DNA from: Chloroflexota bacterium
GTDB lineage: Bacteria; Chloroflexota; Dehalococcoidia; Lucifugimonadales; Lucifugimonadaceae
DNA length: 46,567 bases
Assembly: GCA_002721675.1 (NCBI GenBank)
Contig: PBLC01000003.1
Coordinates: forward strand, 1 to 46,567
Direction: 5' to 3'
Made by a program: the position numbers and the translations under genes. How positions within the stretch are numbered: position 1 is the first letter of the stretch; the number at the start of each line of letters is the position of its first letter. Under the pieces are notes generated by a model. That model made no database searches, had not been told where the DNA came from, and saw only the letters and a list, made by a program, of their open reading frames with translations. Shown here in pieces: positions 7,597 to 15,006 of the stretch.

Positions 7597-7893
7597 ATGA
7601 AAAGAATATTTATTTTTATGCTGCTAATCATTGCTTGTTCTGGCTCAATTCAAAGTGTAGAAGGAACAATTTCCGGCTTAAAAAAAGGTGATAATATTGG
7701 TGATTTTATATATATAGAAATTGAGTCTAAAAGTGGAAAAAAGGAAAAATTATATTCTAACGGAAAAAGTTTTGGTCATTACACATATGACCATCTCGTA
7801 TCACATCAATTATCGAATGATAAATTAAAAATAGATTATTCAGTTGATTCTGGAAAAAAACTAATAGAATCTATTCATGAACATAATCATTAA
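7597..7893 (+). CDS. Small predicted lipoprotein
   Basis: The 98-residue product starts MKRIFIFMLLIIACSG, a short lysine/arginine n-region and hydrophobic core ending in a lipobox (LIIAC) with Cys14 predicted to be lipidated. The mature part is rich in lysine, serine and glycine and ends with a histidine-containing tail (HEHNH). That tail could bind metal, and copper handling would fit the neighbouring CtaG-like gene, but this is speculation. It begins 1 nt after the CtaG-like stop and ends 2 nt before the next start. No domain is recognised. Confidence 0.6.
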   Translation: MKRIFIFMLLIIACSGSIQSVEGTISGLKKGDNIGDFIYIEIESKSGKKEKLYSNGKSFGHYTYDHLVSHQLSNDKLKIDYSVDSGKKLIESIHEHNH

Positions 7894-7895
7894 CA

Positions 7896-8117
7896 TTGAT
7901 AGTCGATAAAGAAAATATAAATATTATTTTTTTCAACCATGGGGATATTGGAGGAGAATGGGACATAACGATCATATTACTTATGATTCACATACCTCTT
8001 ATAGTTGCCGCAAAATTTGGTTCAAAAAATAAAAAGTTAAGATTTGGTTTAATAACAGTTTATGGAATTGGTATGTTTATTTTTTTATTACTATTAATAT
8101 TTAATTCTGAGATATGA
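7896..8117 (+). CDS. Small two-helix membrane protein
   Basis: The 73-residue product has two hydrophobic segments, roughly residues 24-40 and 50-69, separated by a short basic loop (KFGSKNKKLRFG), so it is a predicted hairpin membrane protein. It starts with TTG 2 nt after the preceding lipoprotein stop and overlaps the next start by 4 nt, which supports it being a real operon member. I recognise no family. Confidence 0.6.
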   Translation: MIVDKENINIIFFNHGDIGGEWDITIILLMIHIPLIVAAKFGSKNKKLRFGLITVYGIGMFIFLLLLIFNSEI

Positions 8118-8572
8118 TAAAAAGAGTCATTCAAATTTTAATATTACTAATACCTTTTATTATTTTGGCTTTTTTAATTTCTTGTTCAAATAATAATACC
8201 TCTCAATTTTCTGAATTTAAATTAGAAAAAGATTATAAAAAAATTGAATCATATTTAAATGGAAAAGATTTGATATTAGTAGAGCATAGAAGAACTTCTA
8301 ATCAGCAGTTTTTACCTTCAGAGTCAGAATTATTGGAACCAGTATTAAAAATAAGCAATTTTCCAAACAGTAACATTAATTCAAAATGTTTAGATATTGG
8401 AATTGATATAAAAGATTCATTTAAAAATTATCCGTTGTTTGTTCTAAGTGAAAATAATAAAATTTTGGCGTATTTAGTCAGATTTCCAAACAGTACGGGC
8501 ATCATTTCCGCTAATAAAAATTCAATACCTGTCATTTTACTTGATGATTTATTGGGTTATCTGGGCTGTTAA
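8114..8572 (+). CDS. Predicted lipoprotein of unknown function
   Basis: This 152-residue protein has a basic start, a long hydrophobic segment and a lipobox-like LISC at about residues 21-24, followed by an asparagine/serine-rich linker. It should be surface-anchored. The rest has no motif I know. Its ATG overlaps the stop of the previous gene by 4 nt, so it ends the CtaG-like membrane operon. Two further cysteines, in KCLD and at the very C-terminus, could form a disulphide. Confidence 0.6.
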   Translation: MIKRVIQILILLIPFIILAFLISCSNNNTSQFSEFKLEKDYKKIESYLNGKDLILVEHRRTSNQQFLPSESELLEPVLKISNFPNSNINSKCLDIGIDIKDSFKNYPLFVLSENNKILAYLVRFPNSTGIISANKNSIPVILLDDLLGYLGC

Positions 8573-8597
8573 ATAAATTAAACACCACTTTATGGTT

Positions 8598-8632
8598 TAT
8601 AATCTATAATTAATTAAATTTATGTAAAGGAG
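8598..8632 (+). promoter_or_regulatory. Possible promoter -10 region and ribosome binding site for the GYD gene
   Basis: Two TATAAT hexamers occur at 8598-8603 and 8605-8610, and AAAGGAG at 8626-8632 lies 4 nt before the ATG at 8637. No good -35 hexamer is seen at the right distance. The ribosome binding site is convincing; the promoter is tentative. Confidence 0.35.
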
Positions 8633-8636
8633 ATTT

Positions 8637-8960
8637 ATGAAAAAATTTTATGCATTGGGAACTTATTCTCCTGAAAGCTATCAAGCTTTTATAGAGAACC
8701 CAGATCAAGATAGGAAGGCAGCCGTACAAGAGTTAGCATCATCTATGGGTGGATCAGTTTCAAATATAGAATTTCTTAGAGGTCCTTTTGATTTTATTGT
8801 GACCATAGAGGCCGAGAGTTTTGAAGATATGGCTGCTATAAAGATGGCAGTTGAGGCTCAGGGCGTAGGCGAAGTTGATATATTTGAAACAGTAGATATG
8901 AATTCTATTGCTAGAAAGGCTGGAAAAGCTCTTTCAAACTATTCTCCCCCATCTTCATAA
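8637..8960 (+). CDS. GYD-domain protein
   Basis: The 107-residue product is a small ferredoxin-like alpha-beta protein of the GYD family. It opens with a KFYALGTYSPESYQAF strand-helix, the central glycine-rich SSMGGSVSNIEFLRGPFDFIVTIEA segment contains the family's characteristic GxxD-type strand, and it ends with a helix and acidic strand. The biochemical role of GYD proteins is unknown. A strong AAAGGAG site 4 nt upstream fixes the start. It is followed after 1 nt by the aldo/keto reductase gene. Confidence 0.8.
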   Translation: MKKFYALGTYSPESYQAFIENPDQDRKAAVQELASSMGGSVSNIEFLRGPFDFIVTIEAESFEDMAAIKMAVEAQGVGEVDIFETVDMNSIARKAGKALSNYSPPSS

Positions 8961-8961
8961 G

Positions 8962-9819
8962 GTGAAAAAAAGAAAATTTGGTCATCATAATGATCTGTTA
9001 TCAATAGTTGGTCTAGGAGGAATATCTATAAAAAATATTGGCCAAGAGGGGTCAAATAGCCTTGTTAATTATGCTTTTGATAATGGGGTAAATTATTTCG
9101 ATGTTGCTCCAGGCTATGGAGATGCTCAAGAATTAATGGGCAAGTCATTGAAAGCCATAAGAAAAGATATATTCCTAGCCTGCAAGACACCAAGCAGAAA
9201 CTCTAAGAAATCTCAAGAAGATTTAGAAAATTCTTTAAAACTTTTAAAAACAGATTATTTTGACCTTTATCAGCTACACGGGATGAAATCTGAAAAAGAT
9301 TATGAACTTGTAAGTGCAAAAGGTGGTGCTTTAGAAACATTAATAAATGCAAAAAAACAAGGAAAAGTAAGATATATAGGTTTTTCGTGTCATTCAATTA
9401 AAGTTGCTCATATGCTTTTAGATAATCACGAATTTGACTCCATCCTTTTTCCTGTTAATTGGAACCTAATTTTAAATGCTGGATTTGGACCAGAAATACT
9501 AAAAAGAGCCGAAGAAACTAAAACCGAAGTGCTTGCTTTAAAATCCATGGCTGACACGATGTGGAAAGATAGTAATAGGGATTTTGAGAAATGTTGGTAT
9601 AAACCTCTTAGTGATAAAAAAATGATAGATTTGGCTGTCAAATTTACATTATCCCAAAATGTTGTCTCATTCCTGCCCCCCGGAGATGAAAATTTATTTA
9701 AGATGGGACTAGAGGCAGCATTAAATTTTGAGAAAATTTCCAGTGAAGAATTGAACTTTCTTAAACATAAAACATTGCATTCTGACCCTATTGGTTCGTC
9801 TGAAGAAGTTTTTATTTAA
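8962..9819 (+). CDS. Aldo/keto reductase
   Basis: From the GTG at 8962 the protein is 285 residues. The frame is open further upstream, but an earlier start at 8908 would overlap the GYD gene by 53 nt and add an atypical N-terminus, so I chose the GTG 1 nt after the GYD stop. The catalytic tetrad is visible as Asp47, Tyr52 (VAPGYGD), Lys75 (LACKTP) and His106 (YQLHG). The family reduces carbonyls with NAD(P)H in a TIM barrel. The substrate is unknown. Co-transcription with the GYD gene is likely. Confidence 0.85.
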   Translation: MKKRKFGHHNDLLSIVGLGGISIKNIGQEGSNSLVNYAFDNGVNYFDVAPGYGDAQELMGKSLKAIRKDIFLACKTPSRNSKKSQEDLENSLKLLKTDYFDLYQLHGMKSEKDYELVSAKGGALETLINAKKQGKVRYIGFSCHSIKVAHMLLDNHEFDSILFPVNWNLILNAGFGPEILKRAEETKTEVLALKSMADTMWKDSNRDFEKCWYKPLSDKKMIDLAVKFTLSQNVVSFLPPGDENLFKMGLEAALNFEKISSEELNFLKHKTLHSDPIGSSEEVFI

Positions 9820-9914
9820 GATAGTGAAAGCGAAGCGGGGGCATCATTTATTAGATATTTTTCTTGGAGGAAAAAATATTCTGCTAATTCACAACACCCC
9901 TTAGTTCACTAGTC

Positions 9915-9987
9915 TATAATAACCTATTGGTTTTATATATTTCTAGGGGCTTATGTCGTATTTTTCTTTCTAACTCGACATATAGGT
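9915..9987 (+). promoter_or_regulatory. Possible promoter and structured leader upstream of the dehydrogenase gene
   Basis: The 210-nt gap from 9820 to 10029 is one of the longest in the window. It holds TATAAT at 9915-9920, followed by two nested inverted repeats: ACCTAT (9922-9927) with ATAGGT (9982-9987), and TATGTCG (9952-9958) with CGACATA (9976-9982), which share one base at 9982. A transcript starting just after the -10 box could fold here. No known riboswitch class is recognised and no good -35 box is seen. The rest of the gap shows nothing I can support. Confidence 0.3.
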
Positions 9988-10029
9988 GTTATCTTCAAGG
10001 GTACATAAAAAATCTACATGAGAGGCTAA

Positions 10030-10881
10030 ATGAGTAATATAACAGTTGGACTAATTGGTTTAGGGGAAATGGGCTCCGCTATAGGTAGTTATCTAGTTAA
10101 ATGCGGTATAGAAGTTATCTCAGATTTTTCTGAAAGATCTCAACAAAGTCAAAAAAGGAGTATTTCTTCAGGTATTATAAATTGTGAATCTTTGGAAAAC
10201 TTGTGTTCTGAATCAGATATTATTTTTTCTATTATTCCTCCAGATAAATCAGAAACTGTTGCCAAAGATATTGTTGAAGAAAAAAGCAGAAATGAATTTC
10301 AAACTATTTATTGTGACTTGAATGCAATTTCTCCCCCAACTTCAATAAGAATAGGTGAGTTAATTTTAGGTGCAGGCATTGAATATGTTGATGGAGGAAT
10401 TATAGGTGGACCTCCTGATGAAGAAGCTTTTCCTAAAGTTTATGTTTCAGGAAAATCAGCAAATAAATTAAAAAGTTTAAATAAAAAAGGGATTGATTTA
10501 AGAATACTAAGCGAAAAGATAGGTGAAGCATCTGCAGTTAAGATGTGTTATGCATCTGTTACAAAAGGGTCAACTGCCTTAATGACAGGAGCCCTAATTA
10601 CCGCAAATAAATTAGGAGTCTTTGACACGGTAATGAAGGAATTCGAAGATTCTCAGAAAAATTTTCATAATGCTATGATAAAGGGAATTCCTAATATTAC
10701 TCATAAAGCTTATAGATGGGTAGGGGAGATGCATGAAATTTCTTCAACGTTTAATAATGCTGGATTGGATGGTGGATTTCATAAGGAGTCTGCTCTAGTT
10801 TTTGATTTAATGTCTAATATTAGTAAGAATAAAATGCATGAAACTAAAAGCATAATTAATGAAATTTCTGATCTAACGTAG
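10030..10881 (+). CDS. NAD-binding beta-hydroxyacid dehydrogenase with DUF1932-type C-terminus
   Basis: The 283-residue protein starts with the NAD(P) motif GLIGLGEMGSAIG (GLGEMG at 10-15) typical of 6-phosphogluconate/3-hydroxyisobutyrate dehydrogenases. The conserved Lys171 in SAVKMCYAS corresponds to the catalytic lysine. The C-terminal half resembles the DUF1932 helical domain rather than the usual NAD_binding_11 domain. It should oxidise or reduce a small hydroxyacid, but the substrate is unknown. It is followed after 6 nt by a nitroreductase gene. Confidence 0.8.
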   Translation: MSNITVGLIGLGEMGSAIGSYLVKCGIEVISDFSERSQQSQKRSISSGIINCESLENLCSESDIIFSIIPPDKSETVAKDIVEEKSRNEFQTIYCDLNAISPPTSIRIGELILGAGIEYVDGGIIGGPPDEEAFPKVYVSGKSANKLKSLNKKGIDLRILSEKIGEASAVKMCYASVTKGSTALMTGALITANKLGVFDTVMKEFEDSQKNFHNAMIKGIPNITHKAYRWVGEMHEISSTFNNAGLDGGFHKESALVFDLMSNISKNKMHETKSIINEISDLT

Positions 10882-10887
10882 GTTTTT

Positions 10888-11442
10888 ATGAATAAGAGAA
10901 AAGTTATTCCTGAAATTTTAAATAGGAAAAGTTCTGTGTGTTTTTCTGATAAGCCAGTTTCCTCTGAAGAAATTAATCTGCTTATTGAGGCAGCAAAATG
11001 GGCACCCTCTTCAAGAAATATGCAGCCATGGAAAGTGATATTTGTTAGTAAAAAAGATGATTCTTACAGTGATGTTTTGGCTTCACTTTCTGACTCAAAT
11101 CAGGTTTGGGCTAAAAATGCAGAAATATTTGCAATATTTGCAATATTTGACGATAAGAATATTAATAAAAAATTTTTAGATATAGGATTTTGTGGTCAAA
11201 ATATGATGCTTCAAGCTGAATATTTAGGTATAGCAACCCACCCTATGGGCGGCTGGAGTGAAGATCTAGTTAAGAAAGCTATAGGAATTCCTGAAAAAAA
11301 TCATGTAGTTTTTGTGTTGGCGTTGGGAAAAAAGGGTGTTGCAGAAGAATTAGAACCCGAACTTAAAATAAGAGAAGAAAAAGAAAGGATGAGAGGCGAT
11401 AATAAGGATAACTTTAATTTTTCAAATTGGGATTTTAATTAA
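10888..11442 (+). CDS. Nitroreductase-family FMN oxidoreductase
   Basis: The 184-residue protein matches the nitroreductase fold: an early RKSSVCFSDKPVS segment, WAPSSRNMQPWKVIFV near residues 38-53 for FMN/substrate binding, and GFCGQNMMLQAEYLGIATHPMGGW in the second half. Such enzymes are FMN-dependent dimers that reduce nitro groups, quinones or enones with NAD(P)H. An in-frame 9-nt repeat gives an AIF repeat in the middle of the protein. It sits 6 nt after the hydroxyacid dehydrogenase and 26 nt before an EamA carrier. Confidence 0.87.
   Translation: MNKRKVIPEILNRKSSVCFSDKPVSSEEINLLIEAAKWAPSSRNMQPWKVIFVSKKDDSYSDVLASLSDSNQVWAKNAEIFAIFAIFDDKNINKKFLDIGFCGQNMMLQAEYLGIATHPMGGWSEDLVKKAIGIPEKNHVVFVLALGKKGVAEELEPELKIREEKERMRGDNKDNFNFSNWDFN
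11123..11149 (+). repeat. Three tandem 9-nt units inside the nitroreductase gene
   Basis: AAATATTTG (11123-11131) is followed by two copies of CAATATTTG (11132-11140, 11141-11149). The frame is kept and the units encode an IFA-type repeat in the strand after KNAE. It looks like replication slippage in an AT-rich gene. Confidence 0.85.
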
Positions 11443-11468
11443 CTTATAAGACAAGAATCGAGATATAT

Positions 11469-12386
11469 ATGGAATTGTGGATTTTATTGCCGTTTTTTTC
11501 CGCTCTGATAATGGCTGCAGTAAATGTAGTTGATAAATTTTTTGTACTAGAAGGTGAAGACAACTTAAACTTCAGGTCATTTTGCCTTTATAGCGGAGGA
11601 ATGCAATTAGTAATTTGCATTTCGATGTTTTTATTAGATCCATTTGGTTTTAATTCAGAAACATTTAACTCAAGTTTTTTATATCTAATTTTATCTGGAA
11701 TGTTTTTTGGTTTGAGTTTAATTTTCCTTGTCAAAGCTATGGATCTAGAGGAAATATCAAGAGTTGAACCTATTTATTTAATCCATACAATAATTGTTCC
11801 AGTGGCAGGATTGTTCATATTGAATGAATCTTTAGGTTATTCAAAATATTTGGGTATATTTTTAATATTTATTTCATCTATATTTGCATCATTAAGATGG
11901 GAAGGAAAATTTTCTTCAATAAATAAAACTGCAATCATTAGTCTTTTATTAGGGGGTGTTCTTTTTGCAATTGCAAGTGTTCTTTTAAAACAATCTGTAG
12001 ATGGTAGCAACTTCTCAACTACACAAGTTCTTAGCATAAGAGCTTTAGGTTTATTCATTTCTGCTGGAATCCCTATGTTTAGCTTTAAAAATGTTTCAGA
12101 TCTTAATAGATTTTTTAAACATAGAACTAGAGGGCTAACTTTATTTATTGCTGAGACATTAAGCCCTTTATTTAGTATGTATATGATTGTTATAGCTTTA
12201 ACTAAGTTAGATGTTTCAATAGTAAATGCATTCAATGGGGCTAGACCAATATTTGCTGTAATCCTTAGTGCTTTTTTAGCAGCAATGATTAAAAAAGAAG
12301 TTACTGAAAAAATAGATTTTCAAAATCTTCTTATTAAGATTATTTCAGGGTTATTGGCTGGCACAGGAATAATATTTTTAGCGTAA
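11469..12386 (+). CDS. EamA-family (DMT) transporter
   Basis: The 305-residue protein has about ten hydrophobic helices in two repeated halves, as in the drug/metabolite transporter superfamily. Typical EamA features are the short ISRVEPIYLIHTIIVPVAGLF segment at the end of the first half and its counterpart DVSIVNAFNGARPIFAVILSAFLA in the second. The substrate cannot be assigned. It follows the nitroreductase by 26 nt and its stop is 1 nt from the stop of the convergent SDR gene. Confidence 0.85.
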   Translation: MELWILLPFFSALIMAAVNVVDKFFVLEGEDNLNFRSFCLYSGGMQLVICISMFLLDPFGFNSETFNSSFLYLILSGMFFGLSLIFLVKAMDLEEISRVEPIYLIHTIIVPVAGLFILNESLGYSKYLGIFLIFISSIFASLRWEGKFSSINKTAIISLLLGGVLFAIASVLLKQSVDGSNFSTTQVLSIRALGLFISAGIPMFSFKNVSDLNRFFKHRTRGLTLFIAETLSPLFSMYMIVIALTKLDVSIVNAFNGARPIFAVILSAFLAAMIKKEVTEKIDFQNLLIKIISGLLAGTGIIFLA

Positions 12387-12387
12387 G

Positions 12388-13218
12388 TTAATAAGGGAAT
12401 TCTATATCATTGCTTTTGGCATATTTGGCTTGATCAACTCCAAAATCTTCTTGTAATTGTATGCTTAACCCTCCATCAATTACTAGAGAATGACCTGTTA
12501 TGAATGACGCTTCGTCAGAGCACAGAAAAGCTACTCCATTTGCTATATCTTCAGGCACACCTGTTCTTCTTACAGGATATTGCTCCTCAAAAAACTTTAA
12601 GCCCTTTGGCATTTCTTCCCACCTGATTTTCATTTTTTCTGTAACTATATGTCCTGGGCATATAGCATTTACTCTCACGCCCAAGGGGCCAAAATCACAA
12701 GCCATTTGCTTAGTCATTCCAATTACAGCCGATTTACCCGCTTCATAAACAATTGCACCTTTTGACATTAATAACCCATGAACAGAAGAGATATTAATTA
12801 TGTTTCCTTTATTCTTTATAAGTTCTTTTCCGGCAAATTTTGCACCTAAAAATAAGGCTTTTTGTAACATTGAAATTCCTTTGTCCCACCCCTCTTCAGA
12901 TACTTCCATGGCAGATCCAGAGAATTCTGTAGAATTCCCTGTTGAAAATGCATTTTGAATTAAGTTGTCTATTCTTCCATATTTTTCAAGCGAAAATTCA
13001 ACCATTCTTTTTATGTCTTCTGATTTGGAAATATCTGTTAATATAGTTTCGCACTCTCCACCCATATTGATTATTGTTTCGGAATTTTTATTTGCGTGAA
13101 CCATATCAATATCTGCAATAACAATTTTTGAACCTTTTTCTGCAAATTTCCTAGCTATACCTCCTCCTATTCCAAGCGCTCCACCAGTGACAACAGTTAC
13201 TTTTCCTGAAAAATCCAT
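12388..13218 (-). CDS. Short-chain dehydrogenase/reductase (SDR)
   Basis: The 276-residue protein is a classical SDR: TGGALGIG cofactor motif at residues 11-18, Asp36/Asp38 after the second strand favouring NAD, NISS with catalytic Ser145, and YEAGK with Tyr158 and Lys162. The C-terminus has the usual PVRRTGVPEDIANGVAFLCSD segment. It probably oxidises a secondary alcohol, but the substrate is unknown. It is monocistronic on the minus strand, and a GGAGAAAAA stretch before its ATG is the likely ribosome binding site. Confidence 0.9.
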   Translation of the reverse strand: MDFSGKVTVVTGGALGIGGGIARKFAEKGSKIVIADIDMVHANKNSETIINMGGECETILTDISKSEDIKRMVEFSLEKYGRIDNLIQNAFSTGNSTEFSGSAMEVSEEGWDKGISMLQKALFLGAKFAGKELIKNKGNIINISSVHGLLMSKGAIVYEAGKSAVIGMTKQMACDFGPLGVRVNAICPGHIVTEKMKIRWEEMPKGLKFFEEQYPVRRTGVPEDIANGVAFLCSDEASFITGHSLVIDGGLSIQLQEDFGVDQAKYAKSNDIEFPY

Positions 13219-13310
13219 TTTTTCTCCTACAATTATTTTGATGATATTAAAAATTTATCTCTTTTAGATTACACTGTAAATCCTAAATATCTTCTATAAA
13301 TATTGGCAAA

Positions 13311-13751
13311 TTGAAAAAATTCAGAGGTAAAATTAGTTCAACTCAGAGAGACATTCTGATGTGGATGTGGGCTAACTTGATGCTTATCTCAAAAGAAAAA
13401 CTTACATCTTCCGGGAATGAAAGATTTTTGGAGGATACGGAATTTCTAATTCCCTGGACACCAAATGAAAGTTTTAATTTAGAACTTAAAAAGGATAAGG
13501 ATAGATATTCCAAGTCTCTTAAAGCATTAGAAGATAGAGGTTATCTAGTAAGAAAAAGAAATGGACAAAGAGGCGCAATAGCTTACGTGAGTTTTACTAG
13601 AGATGGCATATTTATTGTAAAAACTTGGGCTAGAATTGTTGATTCAGGCGAAGAAGATGAATTCGGTAATTTTGAAGATATAGAGCAGGGCTATGAAAGG
13701 CAGGACTCTGATTCAAATGAGGTCTGGGAAAGAGAAGAAGAATTCTATTAA
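13311..13751 (+). CDS. Possible winged-helix DNA-binding protein
   Basis: The 146-residue product starts at TTG. Its first two-thirds look like a winged-helix fold: a helix QRDILMWMWANLMLI, a basic recognition-type segment DRYSKSLKALEDRGYLVRKRNGQRGA, and a beta-wing YVSFTRDG. The last 40 residues are very acidic and probably disordered. This resembles MarR-type or primary-replication wHTH proteins, but I cannot name a family. It stands alone and overlaps the convergent mogA gene by 4 nt. No ribosome binding site precedes the TTG, and a TATAAA at 13295-13300 lies so close that the mRNA could be nearly leaderless. Confidence 0.5.
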   Translation: MKKFRGKISSTQRDILMWMWANLMLISKEKLTSSGNERFLEDTEFLIPWTPNESFNLELKKDKDRYSKSLKALEDRGYLVRKRNGQRGAIAYVSFTRDGIFIVKTWARIVDSGEEDEFGNFEDIEQGYERQDSDSNEVWEREEEFY

Positions 13752-14236
13752 TCTTTATTTCTTTCTTCAACAAAGTGTATGATCTGTTCGATTATGCTGG
13801 GCAAAATTTCTCCAATGCTCTTCGGATTTCCTGGCAAGTTCAATATTATAGAATCTTTCCTTATGCCCGCCAACTGCCTGCTTAAAATTGCGTTTTTTGA
13901 ATATTTTAAAGATTCATTTCTCATATATTCTCCAAACCCTGGCAACTCTTCTTCTATAGCTTCTCTAGTTGCATTAGGCGTTAAATCTCTTTTCGAGGGG
14001 CCCGTTCCACCAGTGGTAATAATTACATCTAATTTATACTTATCAACATACTCAATAATTTTCTCCTTTATTAATTCCAAGTCATCCGGAATTAAAATTG
14101 ATTTTTCAATTGATATCTTCCCTAGACTTGATGAGGGATGATCATCTATGAAACTTGTTACAGAAGATATCCCCTTGTCTTCATAAACTTTTTTTGAAGC
14201 TCTATCTGAAATGCTTATTATTCCTATTGTTATCAT
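13748..14236 (-). CDS. mogA: Molybdopterin adenylyltransferase / MoaB-like protein
   Basis: This 162-residue protein has the MogA/MoaB molybdopterin-binding fold. It opens with TIGIISISDRAS (SDRAS at 10-14) and contains TTGGTGPSKRDLTP at 74-87, the signature that binds the molybdopterin phosphate. The C-terminal LPGNPKSIGEILP segment is also typical. It would adenylate molybdopterin before metal insertion, implying molybdoenzymes in this organism. No other Moco genes are adjacent. MoaB versus MogA cannot be separated with confidence from sequence alone. Confidence 0.88.
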   Translation of the reverse strand: MITIGIISISDRASKKVYEDKGISSVTSFIDDHPSSSLGKISIEKSILIPDDLELIKEKIIEYVDKYKLDVIITTGGTGPSKRDLTPNATREAIEEELPGFGEYMRNESLKYSKNAILSRQLAGIRKDSIILNLPGNPKSIGEILPSIIEQIIHFVEERNKD

Positions 14237-14322
14237 TTAAAATATTTTATGTTCTTTAAGAATTATTTATTATACGATAATTTTATCTCTAAATAATTTA
14301 TAAACTACAAGAAAGGGAAAAA

Positions 14323-15006
14323 ATGGGAAAAATAGATATTTCAGTTCTGAATGATTTAACTGCTTTTGATTCTGCGACTGTGCAAAATGCGGCAATAAGG
14401 ATAAGAGGGTATGTGCCCGAAGATCAAGATTATTCTGGCACTAGCATAAAAAGATATACAGGAGATGTTGCAACAATAGTAGGAATTGCAACTACTATCA
14501 AAGCAAAAGCATTAAATGAGCCAAGTTCAGACCCTGTCCCATGGAAAGATTATTATGAAAAAATTTCTGCTTTTGATTATCCATTTATCTCTATAATTGA
14601 GGATAATGATACCCCTAGGAACAGAGGAGCTTTGTTTGGAGATAATATGGCATTCATGCATTCATGTTTGGGGGCAGTTGGGTTAGTAGCATGCGGTGCA
14701 ATTAGAGACGTTCCAGGAATCCAAAGGTCTGGGCTTAGCGTATGGGCCGAAGGACGGGTTCCAGGGCATGGACCATTTAACGTGATATCTTTAGGGGAGA
14801 AAGTTGAAGTTTCTGGACTGAATGTTAGTGAGGGTGACGTGCTTGTTGCAGATGCTGATGGAATAACTAGAGTTCCAGAAGAAATACTTGGAGATATAAT
14901 AAAAGTTTGCGAGGAGGTTAGGAAAGATGAGGCTCAAATACAAAAGTTCTTTTCGGTAAAAGATAAATCGAGATATGCAAACTGGATCAGCAAAGATTAC
15001 ACTTAA
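14323..15006 (+). CDS. RraA-family protein (HMG/CHA aldolase-like)
   Basis: The 227-residue protein shows the RraA-like signature GALFGDNMAFMHSCLGAVGLVACGAIRDV: GDNMA at 106-110 and Arg128-Asp129. In this family the motif binds a divalent metal and substrate in class II 4-hydroxy-4-methyl-2-oxoglutarate or related pyruvate aldolases. Some members instead inhibit RNase E. In Chloroflexota-like genomes they are usually annotated as dimethylmenaquinone methyltransferase or aldolase. AAGAAAGGG precedes the ATG. It converges on the MFS gene with a 4-nt overlap. Confidence 0.85.
   Translation: MGKIDISVLNDLTAFDSATVQNAAIRIRGYVPEDQDYSGTSIKRYTGDVATIVGIATTIKAKALNEPSSDPVPWKDYYEKISAFDYPFISIIEDNDTPRNRGALFGDNMAFMHSCLGAVGLVACGAIRDVPGIQRSGLSVWAEGRVPGHGPFNVISLGEKVEVSGLNVSEGDVLVADADGITRVPEEILGDIIKVCEEVRKDEAQIQKFFSVKDKSRYANWISKDYT

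Noticed and set aside
8908-8961. An upstream ATG that would lengthen the aldo/keto reductase by 18 codons.
   Set aside because: It would overlap the GYD gene by 53 nt and add residues not typical of the family; the GTG 1 nt after the GYD stop gives a normal N-terminus.
9824-9904. A 26-codon GTG-started frame in the gap after the aldo/keto reductase gene.
   Set aside because: There is no ribosome binding site, no recognisable motif and no overlap with an operon member; short open frames are expected by chance.
12500-12748. Open frames opposite known genes, such as this one opposite the SDR gene.
   Set aside because: They mirror the codons of well-supported genes, have no family features and no ribosome binding sites.
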